A stretch of 64,000 nucleotides of DNA, taken from NCBI GenBank assembly GCA_052139675.1, contig JBKQWE010000085.1, forward strand, positions 1-64,000. The letters run 5' to 3'. Of the stretch, positions 24,512-31,808 are shown in pieces; positions within the stretch are counted from its first letter, which is position 1, and the number at the start of each line of letters is the position of its first letter. A model generated the notes under the pieces. That model was not told where the DNA came from. It did no database searches and saw only the letters and a list, made by a program, of their open reading frames with translations. The position numbers and the translations under genes are program-made. Source of the stretch: JBEKCB01 sp052139675. GTDB taxonomy: Bacteria; Planctomycetota; Brocadiia; CAIUPP01.

Positions 24512-24569
24512 GGGCCGCCTTTCATAAAAGCCGGAGCGGTGCTGGTGAAGGACCGGAACTCCGGCTGTC

Positions 24570-24598
24570 ATTGTAGCGGCAAGACGAGCGCGCGGCAA
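24570..24598 (-). promoter_or_regulatory. predicted promoter TTGCCG-17-TACAAT
   Basis: Minus strand TTGCCG (24593-24598), 17-nt spacer, TACAAT (24570-24575), 59 bp before the predicted glycosidase start. Confidence 0.6.
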
Positions 24599-24626
24599 AT
24601 GCAAGAATGGAGCGTATGGCTTAGGG

Positions 24627-24914
24627 TGTTATATTATAACATGCGTTACTGTAACTAGTTACGACATATATGATGCAAGTTGCGTTGCCAGAGTCAGTTA
24701 TGACGCGCTGGGTTCGTTTTTTCAACTCGTCCCGTAAGCGGTATCATCCGTTCCCCCAGCATCTTGGGACTTTTCACGCATCAACGCCAGAACGAAAGGT
24801 CTCTCGCCAAGACGCGAAGAGCGCCAAGAATAAAAATCAGGTTCTCTTTCGTTCTTCGCGCTCTTGGCGGCTTGGCGAGAGAATTCTTCTTCCTGCGAGC
24901 ATCATATTATAACA
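24627..24914. repeat. 262-bp non-coding segment flanked by 11-bp direct repeats
   Basis: ATATTATAACA occurs at 24631-24641 and 24904-24914. The first copy sits in a perfect 15-bp palindrome (24627-24641), followed by a second palindrome GTAACTAGTTAC (24651-24662). The enclosed DNA is AT-richer than its surroundings and contains the large palindrome at 24800-24882. No coding frame is supported. Confidence 0.45.
24800..24882. repeat. large imperfect inverted repeat, GCCAAGACGCGAAG type
   Basis: Left arm 24800-24830 and right arm 24850-24882 are ~31-nt reverse complements with three mismatches, around a ~20-nt centre. Built from degenerate AAG-NCGC units, the same architecture as the CGTAAT and CGTCCT families but a different unit. 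Similar palindromes are widespread in environmental bacterial genomes. Confidence 0.8.
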
Positions 24915-24948
24915 CCGGATCTTCGGCCGAGAGCGGGCGACCGAAGTC

Positions 24949-25030
24949 AGTGCGCTTGCCAGTGGTTTCAGTGCGCTTGGGAGCGGGTTGAGTGCGCTTC
25001 AGTGCGCTTCGCAGTGGTTTGGGTGCGCTT
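24949..25030. repeat. cluster of AGTGCGCTT / AGTGGTTT short repeats
   Basis: AGTGCGCTT at 24949, 24970, 24991 and 25001, a variant GGTGCGCTT at 25022, interleaved with AGTGGTTT at 24961 and 25013. Non-coding, upstream of lepA. Could be decayed tandem repeats or clustered protein-binding sites. Confidence 0.6.
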
Positions 25031-25082
25031 TTTTCGGCGAGTTGGATTTGACGCACGTAGGCCTCCGCTCAAGAACGCATCG

Positions 25083-25111
25083 TTGCAAAACGGCCGCATT
25101 ACACGTATCAT
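25083..25111 (+). promoter_or_regulatory. predicted lepA promoter TTGCAA-17-TATCAT
   Basis: TTGCAA (25083-25088), 17-nt spacer, TATCAT (25106-25111). The leader of ~140 nt includes the GC-rich hairpins at 25168-25222. Confidence 0.5.
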
Positions 25112-25167
25112 AGATAATCTGCGCGCAGGTCATCGCCCATCGCTGACGCAGGCCCCTTGCGTCCGCA

Positions 25168-25222
25168 GCCCGCCACACGGAGGGCGGGCAAGCCCGCCAT
25201 GCGAACGGCGGGCAAGCCCGCC
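25168..25222 (+). repeat. tandem GC hairpins in the lepA leader
   Basis: GCCCGCC / GGCGGGC pairs at 25168-25174/25183-25189 and 25192-25198/25207-25213, then a third GCCCGCC at 25216; the repeat unit is 24 nt. A T-run at 25235-25240 follows, so alternative pairings could weakly terminate or mask the leader. Confidence 0.55.
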
Positions 25223-25260
25223 CATGGCGCGTTGTTTTTTCAGGCCGGTGATCCGGAACT

Positions 25261-27069
25261 ATGATATCGAACGCCTCGCACATCAGGAATATCTGCATCA
25301 TCGCCCACGTGGACCATGGGAAATCCACGCTGGCCGACCGGCTCATTCAGCAGTGCAACCTGGTGACCGATCGCGAGTTCCGCGATCAGATCCTCGACAC
25401 CATGGACATCGAGCGGGAGCGCGGGATCACGATCAAGAGCAACAGCGTCACGCTGCCTTACAAGGCGCTCGACGGCAAGGACTACCTGATCAACCTGATT
25501 GATACGCCCGGCCATGCGGATTTCTCGTACGAGGTGTCGCGCGTGCTGGCCTCGTGCGAGGGCGCGCTGCTGCTGGTGGACGCCGGGCAGGGCGTGCAGG
25601 CGCAGACCGTGGCGCACCTCTTCAAGGCCGTGGAGCACAACCTGGAGATCATCCCGGTCATCAACAAGATTGACCTGGCGACGGCCGATATCGAGGGGAC
25701 GAAGGAGCAGATCGAGGAAGAACTCGCGCTTCCCACGGACGATGCCATCCTGTGCTCGGCCAAGACCGGCAAGGGCGTCGAGCAGATCCTCGAGGCGGTC
25801 ATCCAGCGCATTCCGCCGCCCGCCGGCGATCCGGAGGCGCCGCTCAAGGCGCTGGTCTTCGACGCGATTTACACTCCCTTCCGCGGCGTCGTCGTCGGCT
25901 TCCGCATCATGGAAGGCACCATCCGCCCGGGCGACGTCATTCGCTTCATGTCGAACAACGTCGTCTATACGGTGATGGAAGTGGGGTGGTCCCAGATCAA
26001 GCAGGTCCCGCGCGAGTCCATGAGCGTCGGCGAGGTCGGCTACGTGGTGGCCGGCATCCGGACGCTGGCGGACGTGCGGATCGGCGATACGATGACGCAC
26101 GACCAGAACCCGACCGCGCAAAGCCTGCCCGGTTTCGAGCCGGTCAAGCCGATGGTCTTCTCCTCGATCTACCCGATGTCCGCGAGCGACTACGACGCGC
26201 TGGCGGTGGCGATCGAGCGCTACGGGCTCAACGACGCGTCGCTGGTCTATCAGAAGGACTCGTCGGTCGGCCTCGGCCTGGGCTTCCGCTGCGGGTTCCT
26301 CGGCGCGCTGCACCTCGACGTGGTGCAGCAGCGCATCGAGGAGGAGCACGGCATCTCGCTCGTCCTGACCGCGCCGAGCGTGGTGTATCGTGTCCTGCTG
26401 TCGAACGGCGACGTGGTCGAGGTGGACAACCCTTCGTACTATCCCGACCCGGCCAGGATCGAGAGCGTGGAAGAGCCGTTCGTCCGGGCGTCCATCATCA
26501 CGCCGGAGCAGTCCATCGGGCCGGTGATGACGCTGTGCATGAGCGCCCGCGCGACGAACCCGCGCACGCACTACATCGGCCGCCATCGGCTCCAGGTCGA
26601 AGTGGACTTGCCGCTGGCGGAGGTGATCTACCACTTCTACGAGAACCTCAAGCAGATCACGCAGGGATACGGATCGCTCGATTACACCATGCTGGACTAC
26701 CGGCCCTCGGAGATCGTCAAGCTGGACATCCTCGTCAACGGCGAACGGCTCGACGCGCTCTCGCAGCTCACCCACGAATCCAAGGCGCGGTCCACCGCGA
26801 TGTACGCCTGCGAGCGGCTCGAGGAGACCATCCCGCGGCAGAATTTCAAGATCGCTCTCCAGGGCGCGATCGGCGGCACGATCATCGCGCGCCGGACGAT
26901 CAACGCCCTGCGCAAGGACGTGACCGCCAAGTGCTACGGCGGCGACGTCTCGCGCAAGCGCAAGCTCCTGGAAAAACAGAAGGCCGGCAAGAAACGCATG
27001 AAGATGGTCGGCCAGGTCTCCGTGCCGCAGGAGGCGTTCGTCGCCGTGCTCAAGGCGCCGGGGGACTGA
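25261..27069 (+). CDS. lepA: elongation factor 4 (LepA), ribosome back-translocase GTPase
   Basis: 602 aa, the normal length. GTPase motifs: P-loop AHVDHGKST (15-23), RERGITI in switch I, DTPGHADF (G3) and NKIDL (G4). The LepA-specific C-terminal domain is present, ending in the GGDVSRKRKLLEKQKAGKKRMK segment that precedes the tRNA-contacting tail. Binds the ribosome and acts on stalled or mis-translocated elongation complexes; cytosolic or membrane-peripheral. Start ATG with only a weak upstream purine stretch. Downstream lies hemW, a common lepA neighbour, but here separated by a CGTCCT-family inverted repeat. Confidence 0.97.
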   Translation: MISNASHIRNICIIAHVDHGKSTLADRLIQQCNLVTDREFRDQILDTMDIERERGITIKSNSVTLPYKALDGKDYLINLIDTPGHADFSYEVSRVLASCEGALLLVDAGQGVQAQTVAHLFKAVEHNLEIIPVINKIDLATADIEGTKEQIEEELALPTDDAILCSAKTGKGVEQILEAVIQRIPPPAGDPEAPLKALVFDAIYTPFRGVVVGFRIMEGTIRPGDVIRFMSNNVVYTVMEVGWSQIKQVPRESMSVGEVGYVVAGIRTLADVRIGDTMTHDQNPTAQSLPGFEPVKPMVFSSIYPMSASDYDALAVAIERYGLNDASLVYQKDSSVGLGLGFRCGFLGALHLDVVQQRIEEEHGISLVLTAPSVVYRVLLSNGDVVEVDNPSYYPDPARIESVEEPFVRASIITPEQSIGPVMTLCMSARATNPRTHYIGRHRLQVEVDLPLAEVIYHFYENLKQITQGYGSLDYTMLDYRPSEIVKLDILVNGERLDALSQLTHESKARSTAMYACERLEETIPRQNFKIALQGAIGGTIIARRTINALRKDVTAKCYGGDVSRKRKLLEKQKAGKKRMKMVGQVSVPQEAFVAVLKAPGD

Positions 27070-27089
27070 GGGCGTGCGAATAAGGAACC

Positions 27090-27175
27090 AATCGTCCTCG
27101 TCCTCGACGTTCTCGTCCTCGTCCTCGAATGGGCGTTCCATACGGCCGAGGACGAGGACGACGACGAGGACGATT
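27090..27175. repeat. hexamer-array inverted repeat, CGTCCT family, copy 1
   Basis: Left arm 27090-27129 of CGTCCT units (with one CGACGTT interruption), 17-nt centre, right arm 27147-27175 of GAGGAC units including a GACGACGAC stretch. Lies between two same-strand genes. Second copy at 31587-31674. Confidence 0.9.
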
Positions 27176-27206
27176 CACGCAGTACGGTCTTCGCAATCGT
27201 AAAGTT

Positions 27207-28391
27207 ATGAATCAGAATCCAGTCATCCCATCCGACGACACCGCGCAGGGCCTCTACGTCCACATTCCCTTCTGCCGAAGCAAATGCCGATACTGCGATT
27301 TCTGCTCGCGGCCGCCCGCCGACGGCGAGATGGATCGCTTCGTGCGTGCGCTGGAGATGGAAATCCGGCTGCGCGCCTGCGACCGGCCCGCGCGCACGCT
27401 CTACGTCGGCGGCGGCACGCCGTCCTTTCTCGGAATCGCCCGGCTGCGCGCCATCCTGGAGGGACTCCGGCGCGCTTGCCGGCTTCAGACCGATTGCGAA
27501 ATCACCGTGGAGGCCAATCCCTGCGACCTCGCCGGCGACTGGCTGGCGGCCTGCCGCGCGGCGGGCGTCAACCGCCTCAGCGTCGGCGTTCAGGGAATGC
27601 GCGACGAGGACCTGCGGTTCCTCGGACGCGCCCACTCCGTCGCCGACGCCGTCGGGGCGGTGCGGCGCGCGCGAGCCGCCGGGTTCGACAACCTGGGGAT
27701 TGACCTCATCGTCGGACTGCCCGGACATACCGCAGGCCTCACGCGGGAGATCCTGACCGAGGCGGTCGCGGCCTTCGCGCCGGAGCATCTTTCCTGCTAC
27801 CAACTGACCTGCGCGCCCGGCACGCCGCTGCACGATGCCGTCGTCCGCGGAGAGGTCCGCATGCCGGACGCCGACACGGAAGCGGCCATCTTCATGACCA
27901 TGCATGAAACGTGCGAAGGGCTCGGTTACGAGGGCTACGAGGTCAGCAACTTCGCGCGGGCGAAAGCCTTTCGCTCGCGGCACAATAGCGCCTACTGGAC
28001 GCACCGCGACTATCTCGGCTTCGGCCCGTCGGCCCACAGCTTCCGGAACCCGGTGCGCTCCTGGAACATGGCCTCGCTGGCCGAATACTGCGGATCGCTG
28101 GAGCGCGGCGACTTGCCCGAGGCGGGGCGCGAGCAACTGACCGACGCGCAGCGCGCGGCCGAGATCATCCTGCTCGGCCTGCGCACGCGCGACGGCTTCT
28201 CCCTGGACGAACTGCGCAAGACCACCGGCGTGGACCTGCCGGCCGAAAAGGGACAGGTCCTGTCCCGCGCCGAATCGGACGGCCTCCTTCACCGCAACGC
28301 GAGCCGTATCCAGCCGACCCGCAAAGGCCTGGCCGTAGCCGACCAGCTAGCCGTCTCCCTCGCGCCGGAGGCGCTGCCGGACTGCTCGTAG
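27207..28391 (+). CDS. hemW: HemW-like radical SAM protein (heme chaperone family)
   Basis: 394 aa. The radical SAM motif CxxxCxxC is at Cys23, Cys27 and Cys30 within HIPFCRSKCRYCDF, followed by YVGGGTPSFL and SVGVQGMRDEDLRFLGRAH, which fit the HemN/HemW family. The short length, lack of the HemN N-terminal extension and the lepA neighbourhood favour HemW, a heme-binding chaperone, over oxygen-independent coproporphyrinogen III oxidase; the distinction is inference. The ATG at 27207 has no strong ribosome site. The stop TAG lies in the hairpin region at 28388-28436. Confidence 0.88.
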   Translation: MNQNPVIPSDDTAQGLYVHIPFCRSKCRYCDFCSRPPADGEMDRFVRALEMEIRLRACDRPARTLYVGGGTPSFLGIARLRAILEGLRRACRLQTDCEITVEANPCDLAGDWLAACRAAGVNRLSVGVQGMRDEDLRFLGRAHSVADAVGAVRRARAAGFDNLGIDLIVGLPGHTAGLTREILTEAVAAFAPEHLSCYQLTCAPGTPLHDAVVRGEVRMPDADTEAAIFMTMHETCEGLGYEGYEVSNFARAKAFRSRHNSAYWTHRDYLGFGPSAHSFRNPVRSWNMASLAEYCGSLERGDLPEAGREQLTDAQRAAEIILLGLRTRDGFSLDELRKTTGVDLPAEKGQVLSRAESDGLLHRNASRIQPTRKGLAVADQLAVSLAPEALPDCS

Positions 28392-28436
28392 TGTGCCCGT
28401 CAGGGCACACGAAGTAGCGCCTGACGGCGCCACTAC
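28388..28436. repeat. cloverleaf-like hairpin pair between convergent genes
   Basis: GTGTGCCC/GGGCACAC (28391-28398/28403-28410, GTCA loop) and GCGCC/GGCGC (28417-28421/28426-28430, TGAC loop), bracketed by GTAGTG and CACTAC (28388-28393 / 28431-28436). It lies at the 3' ends of hemW and the secreted glycosidase-like gene and may serve as a two-way transcription stop, although no T-run is present. Confidence 0.6.
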
Positions 28437-28456
28437 AAGCGACCAGGCGACGCGCG

Positions 28457-30091
28457 CTACTTCTCTACGCGGTAGATATGCACCGCGAGTCTGCCGAAGT
28501 CGTCGCTCAACTTGCCTTGCTCGGCGACGAGGGTCCGATCCTCGTCCACGACCTCGATCTTTGTGCCGGGCTTCAGGGTGTCCAGCAGAATCGTCCCTTT
28601 GCCTGACTTGCCGTGGGCGTCTATGTTCTGCGCGAAGATCACTAATCCGCTCTCGGCCTGCTTCGCCAGGCACTGGGCGGGCAGGCCGCCTTCGATCTCG
28701 ATCTTGGGCTGGACCTCCGCGTCCGGCGCGCAGAGGACGGGCGTCAGGCGCGTGATCTGCTCGTTGATCTCCTTCATCGCCTTCTGGTTCTCCTCGGACG
28801 GGCCGAACTCTGCGAAGGTCGGCTTGAACCGGTGCGTGAAGTAGCCGATGGCCGTCGCGCCCTTGATGATCGCCTGCCAGACCTCGTTGCGGATCTCCAC
28901 GCCGGTGACGGGCGCGGCGTTCTCATGGCTGCCCGTCAGGCATTCGATCCACTGATAGACCGGCTTGTCCTTGCCGGCGTACGCGCGCAGGTCGTCCATG
29001 CCCTGCGAGACGCGCCCGATCTTCACCGGCTGGTTCCAGCCGTAGATGGGGTAATCGTCGAAGCCGACCACGTCCGCCGCCTTGAGCATCTCCGGGTAGA
29101 GCTTGTCCTGCTGCGCGCGGTTCCACCAGTGGTCGAGGGCCGTGTCGTGGATGAAGAAGTCGCTGACGGTCATGACCATCGGCCGCGACGGGTCGAAGAG
29201 CTTCAGGGCCTTGTACTTGGTCATCAGGGCCTCGGCGCTCTCGCGCGACTCTTTGCGCGGCTCGGAGAGCAGGAGGTTCCGGCCTTCCTTATCGAAGGCC
29301 TGGACCTCGGCGATGGCGCCCCACACGTTCGCTTCCGGATAGGCCGAGAGCACTTTGACGGTGATCTCCTGGAAGGTGACGGGTTCCGGCAGGTCGAACT
29401 TCTGGAGCTGCGGCTTCTTCTCGAGCGTGACCTTGAGGATTTCCCTGCCGCCGGCCTCGAAGGCGACCTCCTTCGCGACGGCCTCCTTGGGGTTCGTGGT
29501 GCTTTGCACGGCGACGGCCACCGCGGTGACGGGGGCCTTGAGCTTGATGGTGAAGCTGGCGCCGGCCATGGGATCGAGTACGGCCGAGGTATCGGGCTTG
29601 CCGTCCACCATCAGGTAGAGCGGCCGCGACTTGTTCACAACGACGCCCTTGCCGGGAATGACTTGAGCATTGCTGCGGGTGGCCGGCATGTCCGGCTCGT
29701 CGTTCTGCATCCACGCGAGGAGAGCCGGCGAAGATTTGAGTTTCTTCATCTCGTCGGGGTACGCGGGGTCGAAGGCAGGAAGGAAATAGAGGCCCGCCTG
29801 GAACGCCTGCTCGGCGTACTGGTCAGCGGTCTTGCCCTTCGCCTCGGCGGGGTCCGCCGGCCGCCAGTAACCGGCGATGCAGTTGATCCCGACGGCCTTC
29901 AGCTTGGGCAGATTCGGGGCATCCTGAAGCCAGCCCATGATCGGGAAGAAGGGCTTGCCGTTCACGAGAAACTCGCGGTTCGCGCCGACGGCGACCGTTC
30001 GGATGGGCGCGATCGCCTCCTGCGCCAAAGCGGCCGCGCAGGTCCCCAGGATCAGCGCCGCCGCCAGCGACAAAGTCACCAGGTGCCTCAT
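28457..30091 (-). CDS. secreted glycoside hydrolase-like protein
   Basis: 544 aa. Signal peptide MRHLVTLSLAAALILGTCAAALA (cut near 24), then REFLVNGKPFFPIMGWLQDAPNLPKLKAVGINCIAGYW, the usual opening of clan-A beta-barrel glycosidases such as GH2/GH5/GH42 relatives. A central ~120-aa beta-rich insert (about 190-310) resembles a carbohydrate-binding or discoidin-like domain. DDYPIYGWNQP and YQWIECLTGSHENAAPVTGVEIRNEVWQAIIKG follow in the barrel. Catalytic glutamates are not assigned. AAAGGAG precedes the ATG. It lies 44 bp after the GH4 gene, so it is the second gene of the GH4 operon. Confidence 0.65.
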   Translation of the reverse strand: MRHLVTLSLAAALILGTCAAALAQEAIAPIRTVAVGANREFLVNGKPFFPIMGWLQDAPNLPKLKAVGINCIAGYWRPADPAEAKGKTADQYAEQAFQAGLYFLPAFDPAYPDEMKKLKSSPALLAWMQNDEPDMPATRSNAQVIPGKGVVVNKSRPLYLMVDGKPDTSAVLDPMAGASFTIKLKAPVTAVAVAVQSTTNPKEAVAKEVAFEAGGREILKVTLEKKPQLQKFDLPEPVTFQEITVKVLSAYPEANVWGAIAEVQAFDKEGRNLLLSEPRKESRESAEALMTKYKALKLFDPSRPMVMTVSDFFIHDTALDHWWNRAQQDKLYPEMLKAADVVGFDDYPIYGWNQPVKIGRVSQGMDDLRAYAGKDKPVYQWIECLTGSHENAAPVTGVEIRNEVWQAIIKGATAIGYFTHRFKPTFAEFGPSEENQKAMKEINEQITRLTPVLCAPDAEVQPKIEIEGGLPAQCLAKQAESGLVIFAQNIDAHGKSGKGTILLDTLKPGTKIEVVDEDRTLVAEQGKLSDDFGRLAVHIYRVEK

Positions 30092-30135
30092 GGATCGTTC
30101 TCCTTTTCTATAGATCGAGGTGATTCCGCCTTCCG

Positions 30136-31473
30136 TCAGCTTGCCCAATACGGCCCCAGAACTCCCTGCTCCTCTTCTTCCTTCCACATCGCGTCAAAGA
30201 GCGCGCCGGCGGTCGCGAGCGAACGCGTGAAAGGGTGGACGCACAGCGCCTCGAAGAGCATCCGGCGGTCCTTCTGGAGGACGCCCGCCACGACCATCTT
30301 CTGCACCTCGGCCAGGTGGCTTTGCTGGACGAAGACCGGCGGCGTGAACGCCGGGACGGGCAGCGGCTCGAAGCCCTTTTTGGTGACCTTGCAGTAGATC
30401 TCCAGCACCGTATCCGGGCTGAAGCCCGGCACCGCGCCGCCGTGCGGGATGTTCACGGGAAACAGCTCGCCGCTGCCGGTGGCCAGCGCCTCCGCGACGC
30501 CGATGGCCAGGTCGGCATGTCCGCCGAAGTGCGTCCGCGCGATCTGGCCGGCCTCCTGCTCGTTCCAGCGGGTCAGGATGGCTTTCAACTGGGCCCACTT
30601 CTTGACGTCGCCTTCCTTTCGCCGTGCAGGGCCTTCTTCCGGGTGCTGCCGCTGCTCCTCGACCGCCTCGTTGTAATAGAAGTACGGCTCGGTATGGCCG
30701 GCCGGCGCGGGATACTGGCCCATCGTCCGGAAGATCTGCAGCCATCGCTTGACGCGCGCCTGGCCTTCGGGCTTGAGCGAGGCGAGGTTGGCCTCGACCG
30801 CCTTGGAATCCAGCCGGCGCAGCTCCTCCAGCAGATCGCGCCCGTCGGATTTCGCCTCGTAAACCCACGAGCAGTGATTGATGCCGGCGTGCCGCGTGGC
30901 GATCCGCTCGAAGTCCACGCCGACCGTGACGCCGATGTCGCGCGGCGGGCAGATGAACCCGTCGCACAGGGCAACCCATCGCCTGTGGCCGTCGCGTTGA
31001 AGGGCATCGCCGATGAAGTTGGTGGGATTGGCATAGTTGAGCAGCCAGGCCTGCGGGCAGAGGCGCTTCATTCTGCGCGCCACGTCGAGCACCACCGGTA
31101 TGGTTCGCATGGCCATGAACATTCCCCCGGGGCCGACGGTCTCGTTGCCGAAGTAGCCGAAGCGCGGCGGGATGATCTCGTCGAGCGTCAGGCTCTTGAT
31201 GCCGCCGACGCGGAATGTCGCGATGACGAAATCGGCGCCCTCGAGCGCGCGGTCGAGGTCGGGCGCGGCGATGAAGGTCATGGCCGCGTCGCGCGAGCGG
31301 ACGAAGCGCTCGCAGAACGCCTTCACCGTCGCCACCCGGTCGGCGTCGAGGTCGTGCAGCCGGACCTCCGCGCCGGCGAAGACCTTGCCCTTCTTGCACA
31401 TGGTCCCGACGAAGCTCGGCGTGAAGTAGCTGCCGCCGCCCAGCACGGTCAGTATTAACGGTTTCTTTGCCAT
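30136..31473 (-). CDS. glycoside hydrolase family 4 enzyme
   Basis: 445 aa. NAD-binding GGGSYFTP loop (residues 12-19), LLNYANPTNFIGDAL carrying the family NPxN motif, CDGFICPPRDIG with the metal-binding cysteine, and GINHCSW with the metal-binding histidine. GH4 enzymes use NAD+ and Mn2+ to cleave alpha- or beta-glycosides by an oxidation-elimination mechanism. Members act on 6-phospho-glucosides, alpha-galactosides or galacturonides, and no subfamily is clear here. Cytosolic. Start ATG at 31473 with GGGAGAG upstream. Promoter with a perfect operator palindrome at 31513-31551. Confidence 0.88.
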   Translation of the reverse strand: MAKKPLILTVLGGGSYFTPSFVGTMCKKGKVFAGAEVRLHDLDADRVATVKAFCERFVRSRDAAMTFIAAPDLDRALEGADFVIATFRVGGIKSLTLDEIIPPRFGYFGNETVGPGGMFMAMRTIPVVLDVARRMKRLCPQAWLLNYANPTNFIGDALQRDGHRRWVALCDGFICPPRDIGVTVGVDFERIATRHAGINHCSWVYEAKSDGRDLLEELRRLDSKAVEANLASLKPEGQARVKRWLQIFRTMGQYPAPAGHTEPYFYYNEAVEEQRQHPEEGPARRKEGDVKKWAQLKAILTRWNEQEAGQIARTHFGGHADLAIGVAEALATGSGELFPVNIPHGGAVPGFSPDTVLEIYCKVTKKGFEPLPVPAFTPPVFVQQSHLAEVQKMVVAGVLQKDRRMLFEALCVHPFTRSLATAGALFDAMWKEEEEQGVLGPYWAS

Positions 31474-31512
31474 GGACTTATTCTCTCCCAAAGAGTCAAG
31501 ACGGTGAGTCGC

Positions 31513-31551
31513 CCGCCGTCACATTGTGACGGCGGAGGTCGGCCGCGTCAA
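31513..31551 (-). promoter_or_regulatory. GH4 operon promoter with overlapping palindromic operator
   Basis: Minus strand TTGACG (31546-31551), 17-nt spacer, CACAAT (31523-31528). A perfect inverted repeat, 11-bp arms CCGCCGTCACA / TGTGACGGCGG around one T (31513-31535), covers the -10 box, the usual place for a repressor site. The spacer end CGACCTC and CGTCACAAT match the MBOAT-operon promoter at 51529-51557. Confidence 0.7.
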
Positions 31552-31586
31552 GCGGGTCGACACTGTCCTGTCGGTCGCGCGCATCA

Positions 31587-31674
31587 ATATCGTCCTCGTC
31601 CTCGTCCGCGTCCTCGAACAGCAGTTCTGAGCGGACGACCGAGGACGAGGACGACGACGAGGACGAGGACGATT
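31587..31674. repeat. hexamer-array inverted repeat, CGTCCT family, copy 2
   Basis: Left arm 31587-31619, ~20-nt centre containing GTTCTGAGCGG, right arm 31640-31674 of GAGGAC units with the same internal GACGACGAC stretch as copy 1. Lies between divergent promoters, so it is not a terminator for either gene. Confidence 0.9.
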
Positions 31675-31725
31675 CAGGATGCCAGGCGAGGCGATCGAGT
31701 GTGCGCAGCGGGGCCGAAGAATTCA

Positions 31726-31753
31726 TTGACACGGGGAGAAAATGGGCTATAAT
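31726..31753 (+). promoter_or_regulatory. near-consensus promoter TTGACA-16-TATAAT
   Basis: Perfect -35 (31726-31731) and perfect -10 (31748-31753) with a 16-nt spacer. Strongest sigma70-like promoter in the window; drives the Gly-rich secreted protein. Confidence 0.8.
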
Positions 31754-31808
31754 TATTACGGGGAGTGTCGAAAATGAAGCAAAAGCGGTGACATGGGAGG
31801 GTCAAGCC

